A DNA stretch of 34,346 nucleotides, from the NCBI GenBank assembly GCA_028822645.1, contig JAPKDG010000020.1, forward strand, positions 1 through 34,346, given 5' to 3'. Each line of letters opens with the position of its first letter. Position 1 is the first letter of the stretch. Shown one piece after another: positions 26,047 through 34,323 of the stretch. The DNA is from Longimicrobiales bacterium (GTDB lineage Bacteria > Gemmatimonadota > Gemmatimonadetes > Longimicrobiales > Gaopeijiaceae). Below the pieces are notes generated by a model. That model searched no databases, had not been told where the DNA came from, and saw only the letters and a program-made list of their open reading frames with translations. The translations under genes were made by a program, and so were the position numbers.

Positions 26047-26088
26047 CTAGCTGAAGCGAAAAATGATAGGATTAAATAGGGAGAAAAA

Positions 26089-26247
26089 ATGCTGGGTTTC
26101 TCAAAGAAAAATATAATTTTTGCGGTTGTCGGCATTACTGTGATAGCAGGTGGTCACTGGTTGTTAGGCCAGGGCTCTATAACAGCGGCACCTGTGCTTT
26201 TGGTATTGGGGTATTTAGTTCTCGTTCCACTCTCGATCATTTCTTGA
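26089..26247 (+). CDS. Small two-helix membrane protein, DUF3098-like
   Basis: A 52-residue ORF, below common length cut-offs. The sequence begins MLGFSKKNIIFAVVG and has two hydrophobic segments (about 9-25 and 33-50) joined by GQGS. The pattern of basic start, helix, GSxxxAP, LLVLGYLVLVPLSII resembles DUF3098-type proteins of FCB bacteria. AGGGAG (26078-26083) sits 5 bp before the ATG, and the start-codon context is strong. Function is unknown. It ends 13 bp before the convergent aldehyde dehydrogenase gene. Confidence 0.75.
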   Translation: MLGFSKKNIIFAVVGITVIAGGHWLLGQGSITAAPVLLVLGYLVLVPLSIIS

Positions 26248-26260
26248 TCTTTTAGGTTAA

Positions 26261-27631
26261 CTAGAAACGTTTGGTGACGACTCTGGTTTGTGTGAATTGA
26301 CGATGTCCGTCTTTGGATTTATGAAAGCCGTATCCGCTTTCACGCGCGCCGATCCAGGGTGTCCCCCTGACTGAAGGGGCTACGCCTTGATTGATGCCCA
26401 CCATCCCAGCACTTAATTGACGAGCTATTCTAGATGCTTTTTCTTCGTTCTCGCTAAAAACAGCTGCGCCTAATCCGAACGGTGTGGCATTTGCTTTCTG
26501 CACAGCTTCACTTACTGAAGCAACGCGAGTCACGCAGGCCACTGGACCGAAAGTTTCATCGGAAGCTATGGACATCGACTCTGTCACGTTGGTTAGCACT
26601 GTGGGTTTTACAAAATTGTCTTTATGTCCACCTCCCCCAAGAAGAACCTTGGCACCTTCTCTGACTGCATCCTCTATCTGATTAATAACGTGGTTTCTTT
26701 GAGTAGAATTCACCATTGGGCCCAAGGTAGTAGTTTCGCTCATACCGTCCCCGAGTTTTAATTCAGCTACTGCCTCTACAAGAAGCACTTCGAATTGTTC
26801 GGCAATTTTTTCAGGGACAAAGATCCTCTCTGTACTCACACAGACCTGCCCAGAGTTACGGAAGCTGTTAAAGGCAGCAAATCTAGCTGCTTTTTCTAGG
26901 TCCGCGTCTTCAAGTATTATCATGGGATCCTTTCCACCCATCTCTAGCATTACTCTTTTGAACGTTCGACTTGCTGACTTGAGGATATCTTTTCCAGTCT
27001 CTCGTGAACCAGTGAATGCAATAAGATCAACGTCACTTTTAACCAGTTGCTTGCCCTGTTCATCAGCGCCATGAACTATTGTAAGAACGTCTTTGGGAAG
27101 GTACTTATTTAGGATGTCTACGAATGCTTGGCCACAAAGAGGCGTTTCTTCAGAAGGCTTAAGGATAACTACGTTGCCAGTGGCAAGAGCGGGGATCACC
27201 ATCCATGAGGGCATGGATAAAGGAAAATTCCAGGGAGTTATTGCAGCACAAACACCTAGGGGGTCGCGATATACAGTGGAGGAGCTCCTTTCATCGTGGT
27301 ATGTCTCGGGCACGACCGCTAATTCTATTTCTTTAAGTTCTTCTTCTAGGTATGACCCTAAGGATTTTGCCTCGATTAATCCTTCACAAAATGGCTTGCC
27401 CATTTCACGTGTTATTAGGGATGCTAGTTTTTCCGTCTGAGACTGTATGTCCCTGTAAGCTTCCAGCAATAACTTATTGCGAGCGTCATGGCCTAGGCGT
27501 TCCCAGCCTGATTGGGCATTCTGACTTTTTTCAACTATCTGGAGGATGCGTGCAGGGTCGGTGATGGGCACTTCTCCCAGCACAGCACCTGTTGCTGGGT
27601 TATAAGATTTTAAAGTTGGTATAGTTGGCAT
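26261..27631 (-). CDS. NAD(P)-dependent aldehyde dehydrogenase, succinate-semialdehyde type
   Basis: Oxidises an aldehyde to the acid with NAD(P)+. The 456 residues show Asn135 in TPWNFP, catalytic Glu230 in LEMGGKDP and nucleophile Cys264 in NSGQVCVSTERI, with FTGSRETG for the cofactor. The short length and NSGQVC context fit the succinate-semialdehyde dehydrogenase-like branch (GabD/SadA); the true substrate is unproved. It is the only minus-strand gene, convergent with the genes on its left and divergent from tRNA-Val. On its strand, AAAGG lies about 5 bases before the ATG at 27631. Confidence 0.93.
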   Translation of the reverse strand: MPTIPTLKSYNPATGAVLGEVPITDPARILQIVEKSQNAQSGWERLGHDARNKLLLEAYRDIQSQTEKLASLITREMGKPFCEGLIEAKSLGSYLEEELKEIELAVVPETYHDERSSSTVYRDPLGVCAAITPWNFPLSMPSWMVIPALATGNVVILKPSEETPLCGQAFVDILNKYLPKDVLTIVHGADEQGKQLVKSDVDLIAFTGSRETGKDILKSASRTFKRVMLEMGGKDPMIILEDADLEKAARFAAFNSFRNSGQVCVSTERIFVPEKIAEQFEVLLVEAVAELKLGDGMSETTTLGPMVNSTQRNHVINQIEDAVREGAKVLLGGGGHKDNFVKPTVLTNVTESMSIASDETFGPVACVTRVASVSEAVQKANATPFGLGAAVFSENEEKASRIARQLSAGMVGINQGVAPSVRGTPWIGARESGYGFHKSKDGHRQFTQTRVVTKRF

Positions 27632-27805
27632 CTCGACCTTTGTGCTATTTCTATTAAACTAGATTACATTAAAACTTCGTTGGAGCTATCTCAACATACA
27701 AGGTGAGTCCTGAACGAAACGCCCCAAGGATCTTGAAATGGGCCATCATCTATCAGCAATCTCGCATGATTGATATCTTTTACACTGATGACTCAACTTA
27801 GATAA

Positions 27806-27880
27806 GGGCGGTTAGCTCAGTTGGTTTAGAGCGCCTGGTTTACACCCAGGAGGTCACTGGTTCGAATCCAGTACCGCCCA
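27806..27880 (+). tRNA. tRNA-Val (UAC)
   Basis: A full cloverleaf: acceptor GGGCGGT with ACCGCCC, D arm starting TAGCTCAGTTGG, anticodon stem CCTGG/CCAGG around TTTACAC with UAC at 27841-27843, and T arm ending GGTTCGAATCC. The discriminator is A at 27880 and CCA is not encoded. It is divergent from the aldehyde dehydrogenase across 174 bp, where I see no clear promoter. Confidence 0.97.
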
Positions 27881-27953
27881 TCGTATCTTCTGTAAGCTGA
27901 AAAAGGGACAAGGCGAAAGTCTCCAATTTTTGATCCAAGAAAAACAGGCTGAA

Positions 27954-28802
27954 ATGATATCTCCAGGAAAAGGTTTTTCACGTGTTTCCGTTCGCCGTTT
28001 TGAGGGCGATAATCTGATGAGCAGAAAGGATGTAGTAGCGGTCGAAGAACCTTTAGAAATTAGAATTGAGTATACCGCTGATGGTGTTCTTAAGCGGGCT
28101 CCGATTTCTATCACGATGCGAACGCCTGGAGAGGATTTTGAATTGGCCGTTGGTTTCCTTTACTCAGAGGGAATCATCCAGGGAAGGGAGGACGTTAGAC
28201 AAGTTAGTTATTGTCAAGGAGACGAGCCGCAAACCTACAATATTGTGCTGATAAAACTGGCGGAGACGGTTGTATTCGACTTTGAAAGTCTAGCTAGAAA
28301 TTTTTATACAACATCCAGTTGTGGGGTTTGTGGTAAAGCTTCTCTTGAGGCTATAGATCTGAAGGGTTACGAAAAAATAACTGATATGGATTTCAAGGTG
28401 TCTCCAGCAGTCATTAAGCGCCTGCCTGATACTCTTCGGGAGAGACAAGGTTTATTTGAACGAACTGGCGGCATACATGCAGCCGGGTTGTTCAGTCAGT
28501 CAGGCGAATGTTTTTCTATACAAGAGGACGTGGGTAGGCACAACGCAGTTGACAAGGTAGTAGGACAGGCATTCTTGAAGTCTCTAATTCCCTTGGACAG
28601 GCATATTTTAATCGTTTCCGGAAGGACTTCATTCGAAATCATGCAGAAAGCTTTGGCTGCAAGGTTGAGTGTTGTTGTTGCCGTTGGTGCCCCTTCCAGT
28701 TTAGCGGTAGATCTCGCTGAAAAATTTGGTATAACCCTGCTTGGCTTTACCAAGGTTGATGGATTTAATGTCTATGCGGGTTCCGAAAGAATAATAGAAT
28801 GA
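27954..28802 (+). CDS. fdhD: Formate dehydrogenase accessory sulfurtransferase
   Basis: FdhD transfers sulfur from a cysteine desulfurase to the molybdenum cofactor of formate dehydrogenase, needed for its activity. About 282 residues. The sulfur-carrying motif CGVC is at 123-126 with this start. Conserved blocks include MRTPGEDFELAVGFLYSEGI, GGIHAAGLF, QEDVGRHNAVDKVVG, SGRTSFEIMQKA and the end GFTKVDGFNVYAG. I chose the ATG at 27954 (CAGG 5 bp upstream); the TTG at 27930 is an in-frame alternative. No formate dehydrogenase gene is in view. Its stop overlaps the mobA ATG by 4 bp. Confidence 0.94.
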   Translation: MISPGKGFSRVSVRRFEGDNLMSRKDVVAVEEPLEIRIEYTADGVLKRAPISITMRTPGEDFELAVGFLYSEGIIQGREDVRQVSYCQGDEPQTYNIVLIKLAETVVFDFESLARNFYTTSSCGVCGKASLEAIDLKGYEKITDMDFKVSPAVIKRLPDTLRERQGLFERTGGIHAAGLFSQSGECFSIQEDVGRHNAVDKVVGQAFLKSLIPLDRHILIVSGRTSFEIMQKALAARLSVVVAVGAPSSLAVDLAEKFGITLLGFTKVDGFNVYAGSERIIE

Positions 28803-29434
28803 CGTCAATTGCTAGGAATATTCTTGGAGTTGTCTTGGCCGGTGGCAGGAGTCGCCGATTCGGGACGTCAAAGATATTGACAGAAGTCGGTGGTTCCCCC
28901 TTGGCCGGTTGGGCTATAGCCAGCTTAAAGGAGGCTGGGCTTTCTGTAGGAGTGATTTCCTCTGAAGATGGTCTTGAATCAGCTTTAGGTGTACCGGTAC
29001 GGCCTGACTTAGAGCCAGACAAAGGTCCGTTGGGGGGGTTGCTCACAGCCCTTGCATGGGCGAGGGAAAAGAAAAAAATAGGGGTGTTCTTACTGGGCTG
29101 TGACATGCCTTTTGTAACCGCTGGATTAATCGAAGTGTTGTTGTCAAATATCAATGGTTCTACTGCGGTTGTCCCTGTTGGCAGAATAGGTCCAGAGCCT
29201 CTCTGTAGTTTTTATCATTTGTCCTGTCGCCAGACGGTTAGGGAACTGTTGGATTCCCAAGATAGATCGATGCATGGCTTGTTGAAAATTATAAAAACCA
29301 AAGAAGTGTTGGTAGCCAATGAATGGGGAATCAAGGAAAGGGATCATCTTTTTTTCAACGTGAATACCAGGGAAGAAGCTGCAGAGGCTGAAGATATTTT
29401 AACAAGAGGGGAGCGACAAAAAATTGAAGGATAG
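28799..29434 (+). CDS. mobA: Molybdenum cofactor guanylyltransferase
   Basis: Adds GMP to molybdopterin to form the guanine-dinucleotide cofactor used by formate dehydrogenase-type enzymes. The 211 residues show the nucleotidyltransferase signature VVLAGGRSRRFGTSK near the start, DKGPLGGLL (a variant of the conserved PGPLAG-type loop), LLGCDMPFV with the metal-binding Asp, and EPLCSFYH. The ATG overlaps the fdhD stop (ATGA), so the genes are coupled. This order, fdhD-mobA-mobB, is functionally coherent. Confidence 0.94.
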   Translation: MTSIARNILGVVLAGGRSRRFGTSKILTEVGGSPLAGWAIASLKEAGLSVGVISSEDGLESALGVPVRPDLEPDKGPLGGLLTALAWAREKKKIGVFLLGCDMPFVTAGLIEVLLSNINGSTAVVPVGRIGPEPLCSFYHLSCRQTVRELLDSQDRSMHGLLKIIKTKEVLVANEWGIKERDHLFFNVNTREEAAEAEDILTRGERQKIEG

Positions 29435-29996
29435 TCATCAGGAAAAGAGTAAAATCCCACCTATGGTCAGCATAATTGGATGGAAAAATAGTGGAAAAAC
29501 ATCCATTGCGGTGGGATTGGTTGCTGCATTAAAAAAAAGGGGCTGGAGAGTCATGTCGCTTAAACATGGACACCACCATGACATTGATACTCCAGGAACC
29601 GATTCTTGGAAATTGCGGCACGAAGGAGGAGCTGAAAGAGTAGTCCTGTCAGGCCCCGAAGGGTTCGCTGTAATGGGTGGCTGGGGCCCAGATATAGAGA
29701 TGTCGTTGGAGGAAATAACTTCTAAATATTTATTCGAAGCTGACATTGTGATAGTTGAAGGATACAAAGATTCATTTATCCCAAAGATCGAAGTGTGGAG
29801 GCCTGGCAATGGCGATCCGTTGCTCTATGGGTCTAAAGACTCTCAAAAGGATTATTACTTAGCCGTGGTAAGTGATAGTAGAGATCTGAATATATCCATA
29901 CCGGTTTTACATCTCGAGAACCCAGATCTTTTCGATTGTTTGGTAGGTCTGGTCGAAACAAGCTTGCTGGGGTCGAAAGAGTCAGGTTGTGAATAG
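29424..29996 (+). CDS. mobB: Molybdopterin-guanine dinucleotide adaptor protein B
   Basis: GTP-binding protein that helps MobA in cofactor assembly. The 190 residues have Walker A GWKNSGKT, LKHGHHHDIDTPGTDSWKLRHEGG and IVEGYKD, all typical MobB blocks. The start is TTG at 29424, inside the end of mobA (11-bp overlap), with GAGGGGAG (29407-29413 region) upstream; an in-frame ATG at 29463 would still keep the Walker motif. Its stop overlaps the next gene by 8 bp. Confidence 0.92.
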   Translation: MKDSHQEKSKIPPMVSIIGWKNSGKTSIAVGLVAALKKRGWRVMSLKHGHHHDIDTPGTDSWKLRHEGGAERVVLSGPEGFAVMGGWGPDIEMSLEEITSKYLFEADIVIVEGYKDSFIPKIEVWRPGNGDPLLYGSKDSQKDYYLAVVSDSRDLNISIPVLHLENPDLFDCLVGLVETSLLGSKESGCE

Positions 29997-31737
29997 GCTG
30001 AATCGAGCAGGTAGGCCGGGGTGGATAATTGCATTGGCCGTTTCATTCACTTCTCTCATCACTCTAGCTTTAGTTCCAGTTCTTCTTGAACGTCAAGAAG
30101 CTGTGATCCAAAGTGAAATTACAGATTTCTCTGAGGCCAGACCGATGTTTCCAGAGATAGCCTTGGTACATTCACGGGAAATGATGCGGATTGAACAGTA
30201 TGTGAGTTCTGGTGATCCTAACTTCATCGTTCTGTATCAGACTGATCTTCGCAGAGAAGAAGAGCTATTGAATGACTTGAGAAGGATTATCGCTGGGATG
30301 TCTGCGGTCTACCAGAGTGAGCTTGCCAGGATGGAACTGACAGCAAGCAATTGGAAAATTCTTCACAGTCCGCTGATGGATGGTGGCCCCTTTAGGACAA
30401 CGCGCGAATCTTTTGTAGAAAGCATGGATGACGATCGTGCAAGGTATGCAGCTCTCCAAGAAACTGCACGCAACTTTGAAGATCTTCTAATTCGTGATGC
30501 CACGACTGCATCCGTTACACTGGGGAGTCAGAGAAGATGGAAATTATGGTTCACTGTGGGCTTAGTGGTACTTACTATCTCTGGAGCTATTGCTATGGGA
30601 ATAGTCGGGGTCAGCCTGCAAGAATTGGCTCGAAATGAGGCAGAGAGGCGCAAGGAGACAGTGGCAGCCCGGAGAGAGGTCAGAGCTGTACTAAGGGGTA
30701 CAGGAGATGGGATAATAGGCGTTGGGCTGAATGGTGCTTGCACTTTTTTAAATGAAGCTGGATCTCGCCTCCTTGGTTATTCAAAACAGGAACTGAAAGG
30801 GAAATCAGTGCACAACATGATCCATCATACACGTTGGGATGGCAGCGATTACCCTCTGAAAGAGTGCCCCGTTCATCTCTCCTTAGCATCTGGAGATACC
30901 GCAAGAACCCTTGATGATATTTTGTGGCGTAAAGATGGTTCGTCTTTTCCAGTACAACTCGCTGTAAGTCCGATGACAGACGGTCTAGAAATCCTAGGTG
31001 TAGTGCTCACTTTTACGGATATGACGGAAATTCGAGAAACTGAAGAAGCTCTCAAACAAGCCATCTCTGCTAGAGATGAGGTATTGGCTGTTGTATCCCA
31101 CGATTTACGTAACCCAGTAGGGACCATAGCGGCAGCTGCAGAGTTGGTGGCCGATGTTCCACTCTCTCAAGAACGACGAAATGAGCACCTGCACACGATC
31201 CGTAGAGCAGCTGGTAGAGTTAATCGACTAATTCAGAGCTTGCTCGATGTAGCGAAAATTGAAGCTGGAAAAATTACATTAGAATTGAGTTTTGAAGAAA
31301 TAAACGAATTAGTAAACGATGCGGTGACACAAGCTGGATGGTTAGCAGAACAAGAGGGAGTCCAATTGTTATTTGAAGAAGAGGAAACGTCCTCCCGAGT
31401 ACATGTGGATCGAAACAAAATGTTACAGGTGCTGTCGAATTTGATAGAAAATGCATTGAAATATACTCCAGAGGGAGGTCGGGTGACTGTTTCTGCAAAG
31501 AGAGAAAAGGATAACGTTTTGATTGTAGTATCTGATACTGGTGTAGGTATCGAACCTCAGGTGCTCAACAATTTGTTTGACAGATTCTGGCAAGGCCATA
31601 GAAAAGACGGCAAAGGATCTGGATTAGGACTGACCATAGTCAAGGGGATCCTACAAGCACATGGTACGACCGCAAATGTTAGGACTGAGGTCGGAGAGGG
31701 AAGCTCTTTTGGGTTCACTCTTCCAGCAATCTCTTGA
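29989..31737 (+). CDS. PAS-domain sensor histidine kinase
   Basis: A membrane sensor kinase of 582 residues. Helix 1 is at about 12-33 and helix 2 at about 185-208. The periplasmic loop between them, with SSGDPNFIVLYQTDLRREEELL, resembles CHASE3 sensors. A PAS domain (about 222-345) follows, then HisKA with phospho-acceptor His371 in VVSHDLRNP, and an HATPase domain with NLIENALKYTP, DTGVGI and GSGLGLTIVKG. The start is GTG at 29989, overlapping mobB by 8 bp, so it is made with the molybdenum-cofactor genes. No response regulator adjoins; the nearest is the NtrC-type gene 4 kb upstream. Confidence 0.94.
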   Translation: MNRLNRAGRPGWIIALAVSFTSLITLALVPVLLERQEAVIQSEITDFSEARPMFPEIALVHSREMMRIEQYVSSGDPNFIVLYQTDLRREEELLNDLRRIIAGMSAVYQSELARMELTASNWKILHSPLMDGGPFRTTRESFVESMDDDRARYAALQETARNFEDLLIRDATTASVTLGSQRRWKLWFTVGLVVLTISGAIAMGIVGVSLQELARNEAERRKETVAARREVRAVLRGTGDGIIGVGLNGACTFLNEAGSRLLGYSKQELKGKSVHNMIHHTRWDGSDYPLKECPVHLSLASGDTARTLDDILWRKDGSSFPVQLAVSPMTDGLEILGVVLTFTDMTEIRETEEALKQAISARDEVLAVVSHDLRNPVGTIAAAAELVADVPLSQERRNEHLHTIRRAAGRVNRLIQSLLDVAKIEAGKITLELSFEEINELVNDAVTQAGWLAEQEGVQLLFEEEETSSRVHVDRNKMLQVLSNLIENALKYTPEGGRVTVSAKREKDNVLIVVSDTGVGIEPQVLNNLFDRFWQGHRKDGKGSGLGLTIVKGILQAHGTTANVRTEVGEGSSFGFTLPAIS

Positions 31738-31815
31738 ATCCTGGAGCGCCACATAGGTGTGTGTAGCTAATCAGAGGTCTTGTGAACGAGGAGTTCATTT
31801 GAGTGGTAAGTGGCG

Positions 31816-32244
31816 ATGAATAATCACTTTCGTTTTAAGCACATTAGTCCAGTCAGGTTCAATGATATGGACGCTGGGGGCCACGTACATCATTCGGTTG
31901 CGTTGTGCTATTTCGAAGAAGCTCGAGAAGCTTATTGGCGTTGCGTAGTCGGCGATTTAGGAGATAATGATATCAAGTATGTCATAGCTGAGCTGGAGGT
32001 AAAATATCATCGGAGAATTCTCTATCCCACGGTGATAGAAGTTGGTGCTAAGATCACGCAGGTCGGTCGCAAACATTTAGTTATGGAGTATGAAGGGAGC
32101 TCAGAAGCGAGGGATCTTTTAATATCCGGAAATACTTTACTAGTAAAGTTTGATTACAGAAAAGGAATTTCGGTAAGGGTGCCGCTAACTGTTAGTTCAG
32201 CCATCAGTACTTGGGAGGAGTTAGGAATAAATAAAGGGAGCTAG
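31816..32244 (+). CDS. Hotdog-fold acyl-CoA thioesterase (4HBT family)
   Basis: Predicted to hydrolyse acyl-CoA thioesters, of the YbgC/4-hydroxybenzoyl-CoA type. About 142 residues. The catalytic Asp is Asp19 in VRFNDMDAGGHVHH, followed by YFEEAREAYW of the central helix. The ATG at 31816 has a weak ribosome binding site, and GTG at 31810 is an alternative. Substrate cannot be inferred. The 78-bp gap from the kinase gene suggests a separate or loosely joined unit. Confidence 0.88.
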   Translation: MNNHFRFKHISPVRFNDMDAGGHVHHSVALCYFEEAREAYWRCVVGDLGDNDIKYVIAELEVKYHRRILYPTVIEVGAKITQVGRKHLVMEYEGSSEARDLLISGNTLLVKFDYRKGISVRVPLTVSSAISTWEELGINKGS

Positions 32245-32449
32245 CTGAGGGTATTCAGAAGGGGTTACTATTCTATCCTTGAAGTTTACCCTGGCGTCTG
32301 CTAGGCTTCCTCGTATAATTATCCCTGTCATACATTGGGTTTTCTTATAAGATGTCTGCAGCAGGTATCGAAAGTCGAGAAAATGGTGGGAGGTTTTGAA
32401 GTCTATTGGTTGGTTGTCGTCGTTCTCGTTTAGCACTGGAGTTGGAATA

Positions 32450-34180
32450 ATGAGTTTAAGGATTTATCTCTCTGTCGTAATGGCTGTAATGGCCCTGAAT
32501 ATCCCAGCAAGTGCCCAAGAGACCATCAGTGGTCGTTTTAGAGTGCTTATTCCCCAATTCCTGCCCATGAATGATGAGGATGATGGTTTCGGGGACAAAC
32601 TAGCTGATAGACTACGTGATCAGATCGATGAGCTTAATACTCACGTAGCGGTTAGTGAACGGGACATCAACAATCAAATTAAAGAATTTAAAATCAAGAA
32701 AGAGGACGTTAACTGCATAACGGCCCGTCAACTTGCTGCCCAAGCGAACCACCAGGTGGTTCTGTGCGCGCAATACTCCGGTTCTAAGGAAGCGTATGAG
32801 GTTCAAAATATTAAATTTGTCAGTGTAGGCACCGGTGAAGAGTATAGAGTGGACAATGTTATGTCTGCCGATAAGCAGGAAGAGGATGCGGCCACACAGA
32901 TCGTTGATCGGTTTACCCTCTTTGTAGAACAACAGAGGGTGGCGGTTTTTTGTGGTGATTATGCTGCTAGTCAGCAATGGGAATCTGCTTTAGAGAATTG
33001 TAATAGAGCGCTAGAGTTGAATCCGACCAGCAACTCCAGTCGTTACACCAAAGCTAGTGTTTTGAGACAGACGGACGACTTGGAAGGTGCCCTTGAAGAG
33101 ATTAAGACTCTCTTGGAGAGCGATCCTTATCACACGGATGCTTTGCTTTTGGGTGGATTCCTAGCAATCAATCTTAATGATCCGGAGTTGGCCCGCAGTT
33201 ACTATCGTAATTTTCTTCAATTAGATCCGACTAATGCAGCAGTCAGAATGCAGGTTGCATATGATGCTGCGCAAGCTGGGGATCCATTGGGAGGCATGGA
33301 AATCATACAAGAGGGAATAGATGCGAGCCCTGAAAATATTGACTTCCATGAACAGCTAGGAAATTTTGCTTTTGCTGGAGCTGAGAACCTCCGCGCTGAA
33401 GCGGCCCTTGATGGTAGTGATGGTGTGACTGACGAAGTGGCAACTGTCTACCGTCGTGCTATTGCTGCTTATGAAAAAGTTTTTGAGACCAAAGGTGCAG
33501 AAACATTGGTTTCACAATTAAGGAATACCGCTGCGGCCTATCTGCAGTTAAAGGAAGCTGCTCAGTCTGCGGAATTTTCTAGTCGAGCACTTGAGGTCCA
33601 TCCTCAAGAAGCTTCAATGTGGAATATCTATGCTCAGGCTTTGAACGAATTGGGGCAAATTGAAGAAGCCGTTGCGGCTTTGTCTGAGATTGAAGCCATC
33701 GACCCTAATTATCCCAATCTCTTCCTGCGTATGGCCAACTGGCTGTTACAGGCAAATGATATTGATCAAGCAATTCCGATCCTTCAGAAGGCAGTGAATC
33801 AAGGATCTGATGCTAATCAGGCTGGAAATATGATTTTTGGACGAGCTTATGCGAATTACATACAACCTGACGAGAAAAATTATAGTCGGTTTATAGATCT
33901 AATGAGATTGGCTAAAGATTTTGAGATCACTGCGGAAACTCGAGAGCAATATGATTTTTGGCATGGCTTTAGCTTGTATAACCTTGGCCTTACTGTCCAG
34001 GTGGAAGAAACCGTTGTTAGTGCGGAAAGGTCTTTACCCATGTTTAGAGAAGCTTTGTCTTTGTTTCAGCGAGCTAAGGGTTACGCCGATCGAACCGCAT
34101 CTATCAATTATGCGCAATTCTCTGAGGCTAGTACAACGTATATCGAGATCCAAGAGGCAATTATCAAACGTGGCGGCTAG
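32450..34180 (+). CDS. Secreted tetratricopeptide-repeat protein
   Basis: About 576 residues with a Sec signal peptide: basic MSLRIYLS, hydrophobic VVMAVMALNIPA, and likely cleavage after ASA or SAQ near residue 22-23. Positions about 25-150 form a mixed alpha-beta domain (FRVLIPQFLP, LADRLRDQI) of no known function. From about 165 on, TPR helices repeat, marked by WESALENCNRALELNP, LEGALEEIKTLLESDP and DPELARSYYRNFLQLDP. The ATG at 32450 has GGAG 8 bp upstream; the longer frame from 32396 would place 18 residues before the signal peptide. The 205-bp upstream gap has a lone TATAAT (32314). The protein may scaffold periplasmic complexes. Confidence 0.88.
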   Translation: MSLRIYLSVVMAVMALNIPASAQETISGRFRVLIPQFLPMNDEDDGFGDKLADRLRDQIDELNTHVAVSERDINNQIKEFKIKKEDVNCITARQLAAQANHQVVLCAQYSGSKEAYEVQNIKFVSVGTGEEYRVDNVMSADKQEEDAATQIVDRFTLFVEQQRVAVFCGDYAASQQWESALENCNRALELNPTSNSSRYTKASVLRQTDDLEGALEEIKTLLESDPYHTDALLLGGFLAINLNDPELARSYYRNFLQLDPTNAAVRMQVAYDAAQAGDPLGGMEIIQEGIDASPENIDFHEQLGNFAFAGAENLRAEAALDGSDGVTDEVATVYRRAIAAYEKVFETKGAETLVSQLRNTAAAYLQLKEAAQSAEFSSRALEVHPQEASMWNIYAQALNELGQIEEAVAALSEIEAIDPNYPNLFLRMANWLLQANDIDQAIPILQKAVNQGSDANQAGNMIFGRAYANYIQPDEKNYSRFIDLMRLAKDFEITAETREQYDFWHGFSLYNLGLTVQVEETVVSAERSLPMFREALSLFQRAKGYADRTASINYAQFSEASTTYIEIQEAIIKRGG

Positions 34181-34187
34181 GAACGAA

Positions 34188-34221
34188 GCATCATCGATCC
34201 TTCCCTAGGGATCGATGATGC
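34188..34221. terminator. Strong hairpin after the TPR gene
   Basis: GCATCATCGATCC and GGATCGATGATGC are perfect 13-bp arms around an 8-nt loop, beginning 7 bp after the TPR stop. No T run follows, so it could end transcription by a different mechanism, stabilise the mRNA 3' end, or work as a bidirectional signal. Confidence 0.55.
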
Positions 34222-34242
34222 ACCTAGAATCACGAAGGTTAT

Positions 34243-34278
34243 GAGAGGTATCTGGCACTCTGTTGCCAGATACCTCTC
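34243..34278. terminator. Second strong hairpin near the right edge
   Basis: GAGAGGTATCTGGCA and TGCCAGATACCTCTC are perfect 15-bp arms with a 6-nt loop (CTCTGT), followed by TGTCTTTG, a poor T tract. With the hairpin 21 bp earlier it forms a tandem pair. Confidence 0.55.
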
Positions 34279-34308
34279 TGTCTTTGATTGATCACTATAT
34301 GTGGTCTG

Positions 34309-34323
34309 CACGATATTATCGTG
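34309..34323. promoter_or_regulatory. Perfect 15-bp palindrome, possible operator
   Basis: CACGATA-T-TATCGTG is a perfect inverted repeat with one central base. It overlaps a -10-like TATTAT (34314-34319), with TTGATC 20 bp upstream as a poor -35. It may regulate a gene just outside the window. Confidence 0.4.

Noticed and set aside
34253-34267. Sigma-54-like TGGCAC...TTGC in the right-edge hairpin
   Set aside because: Spacing is one base short, and the match follows from the inverted repeat itself.
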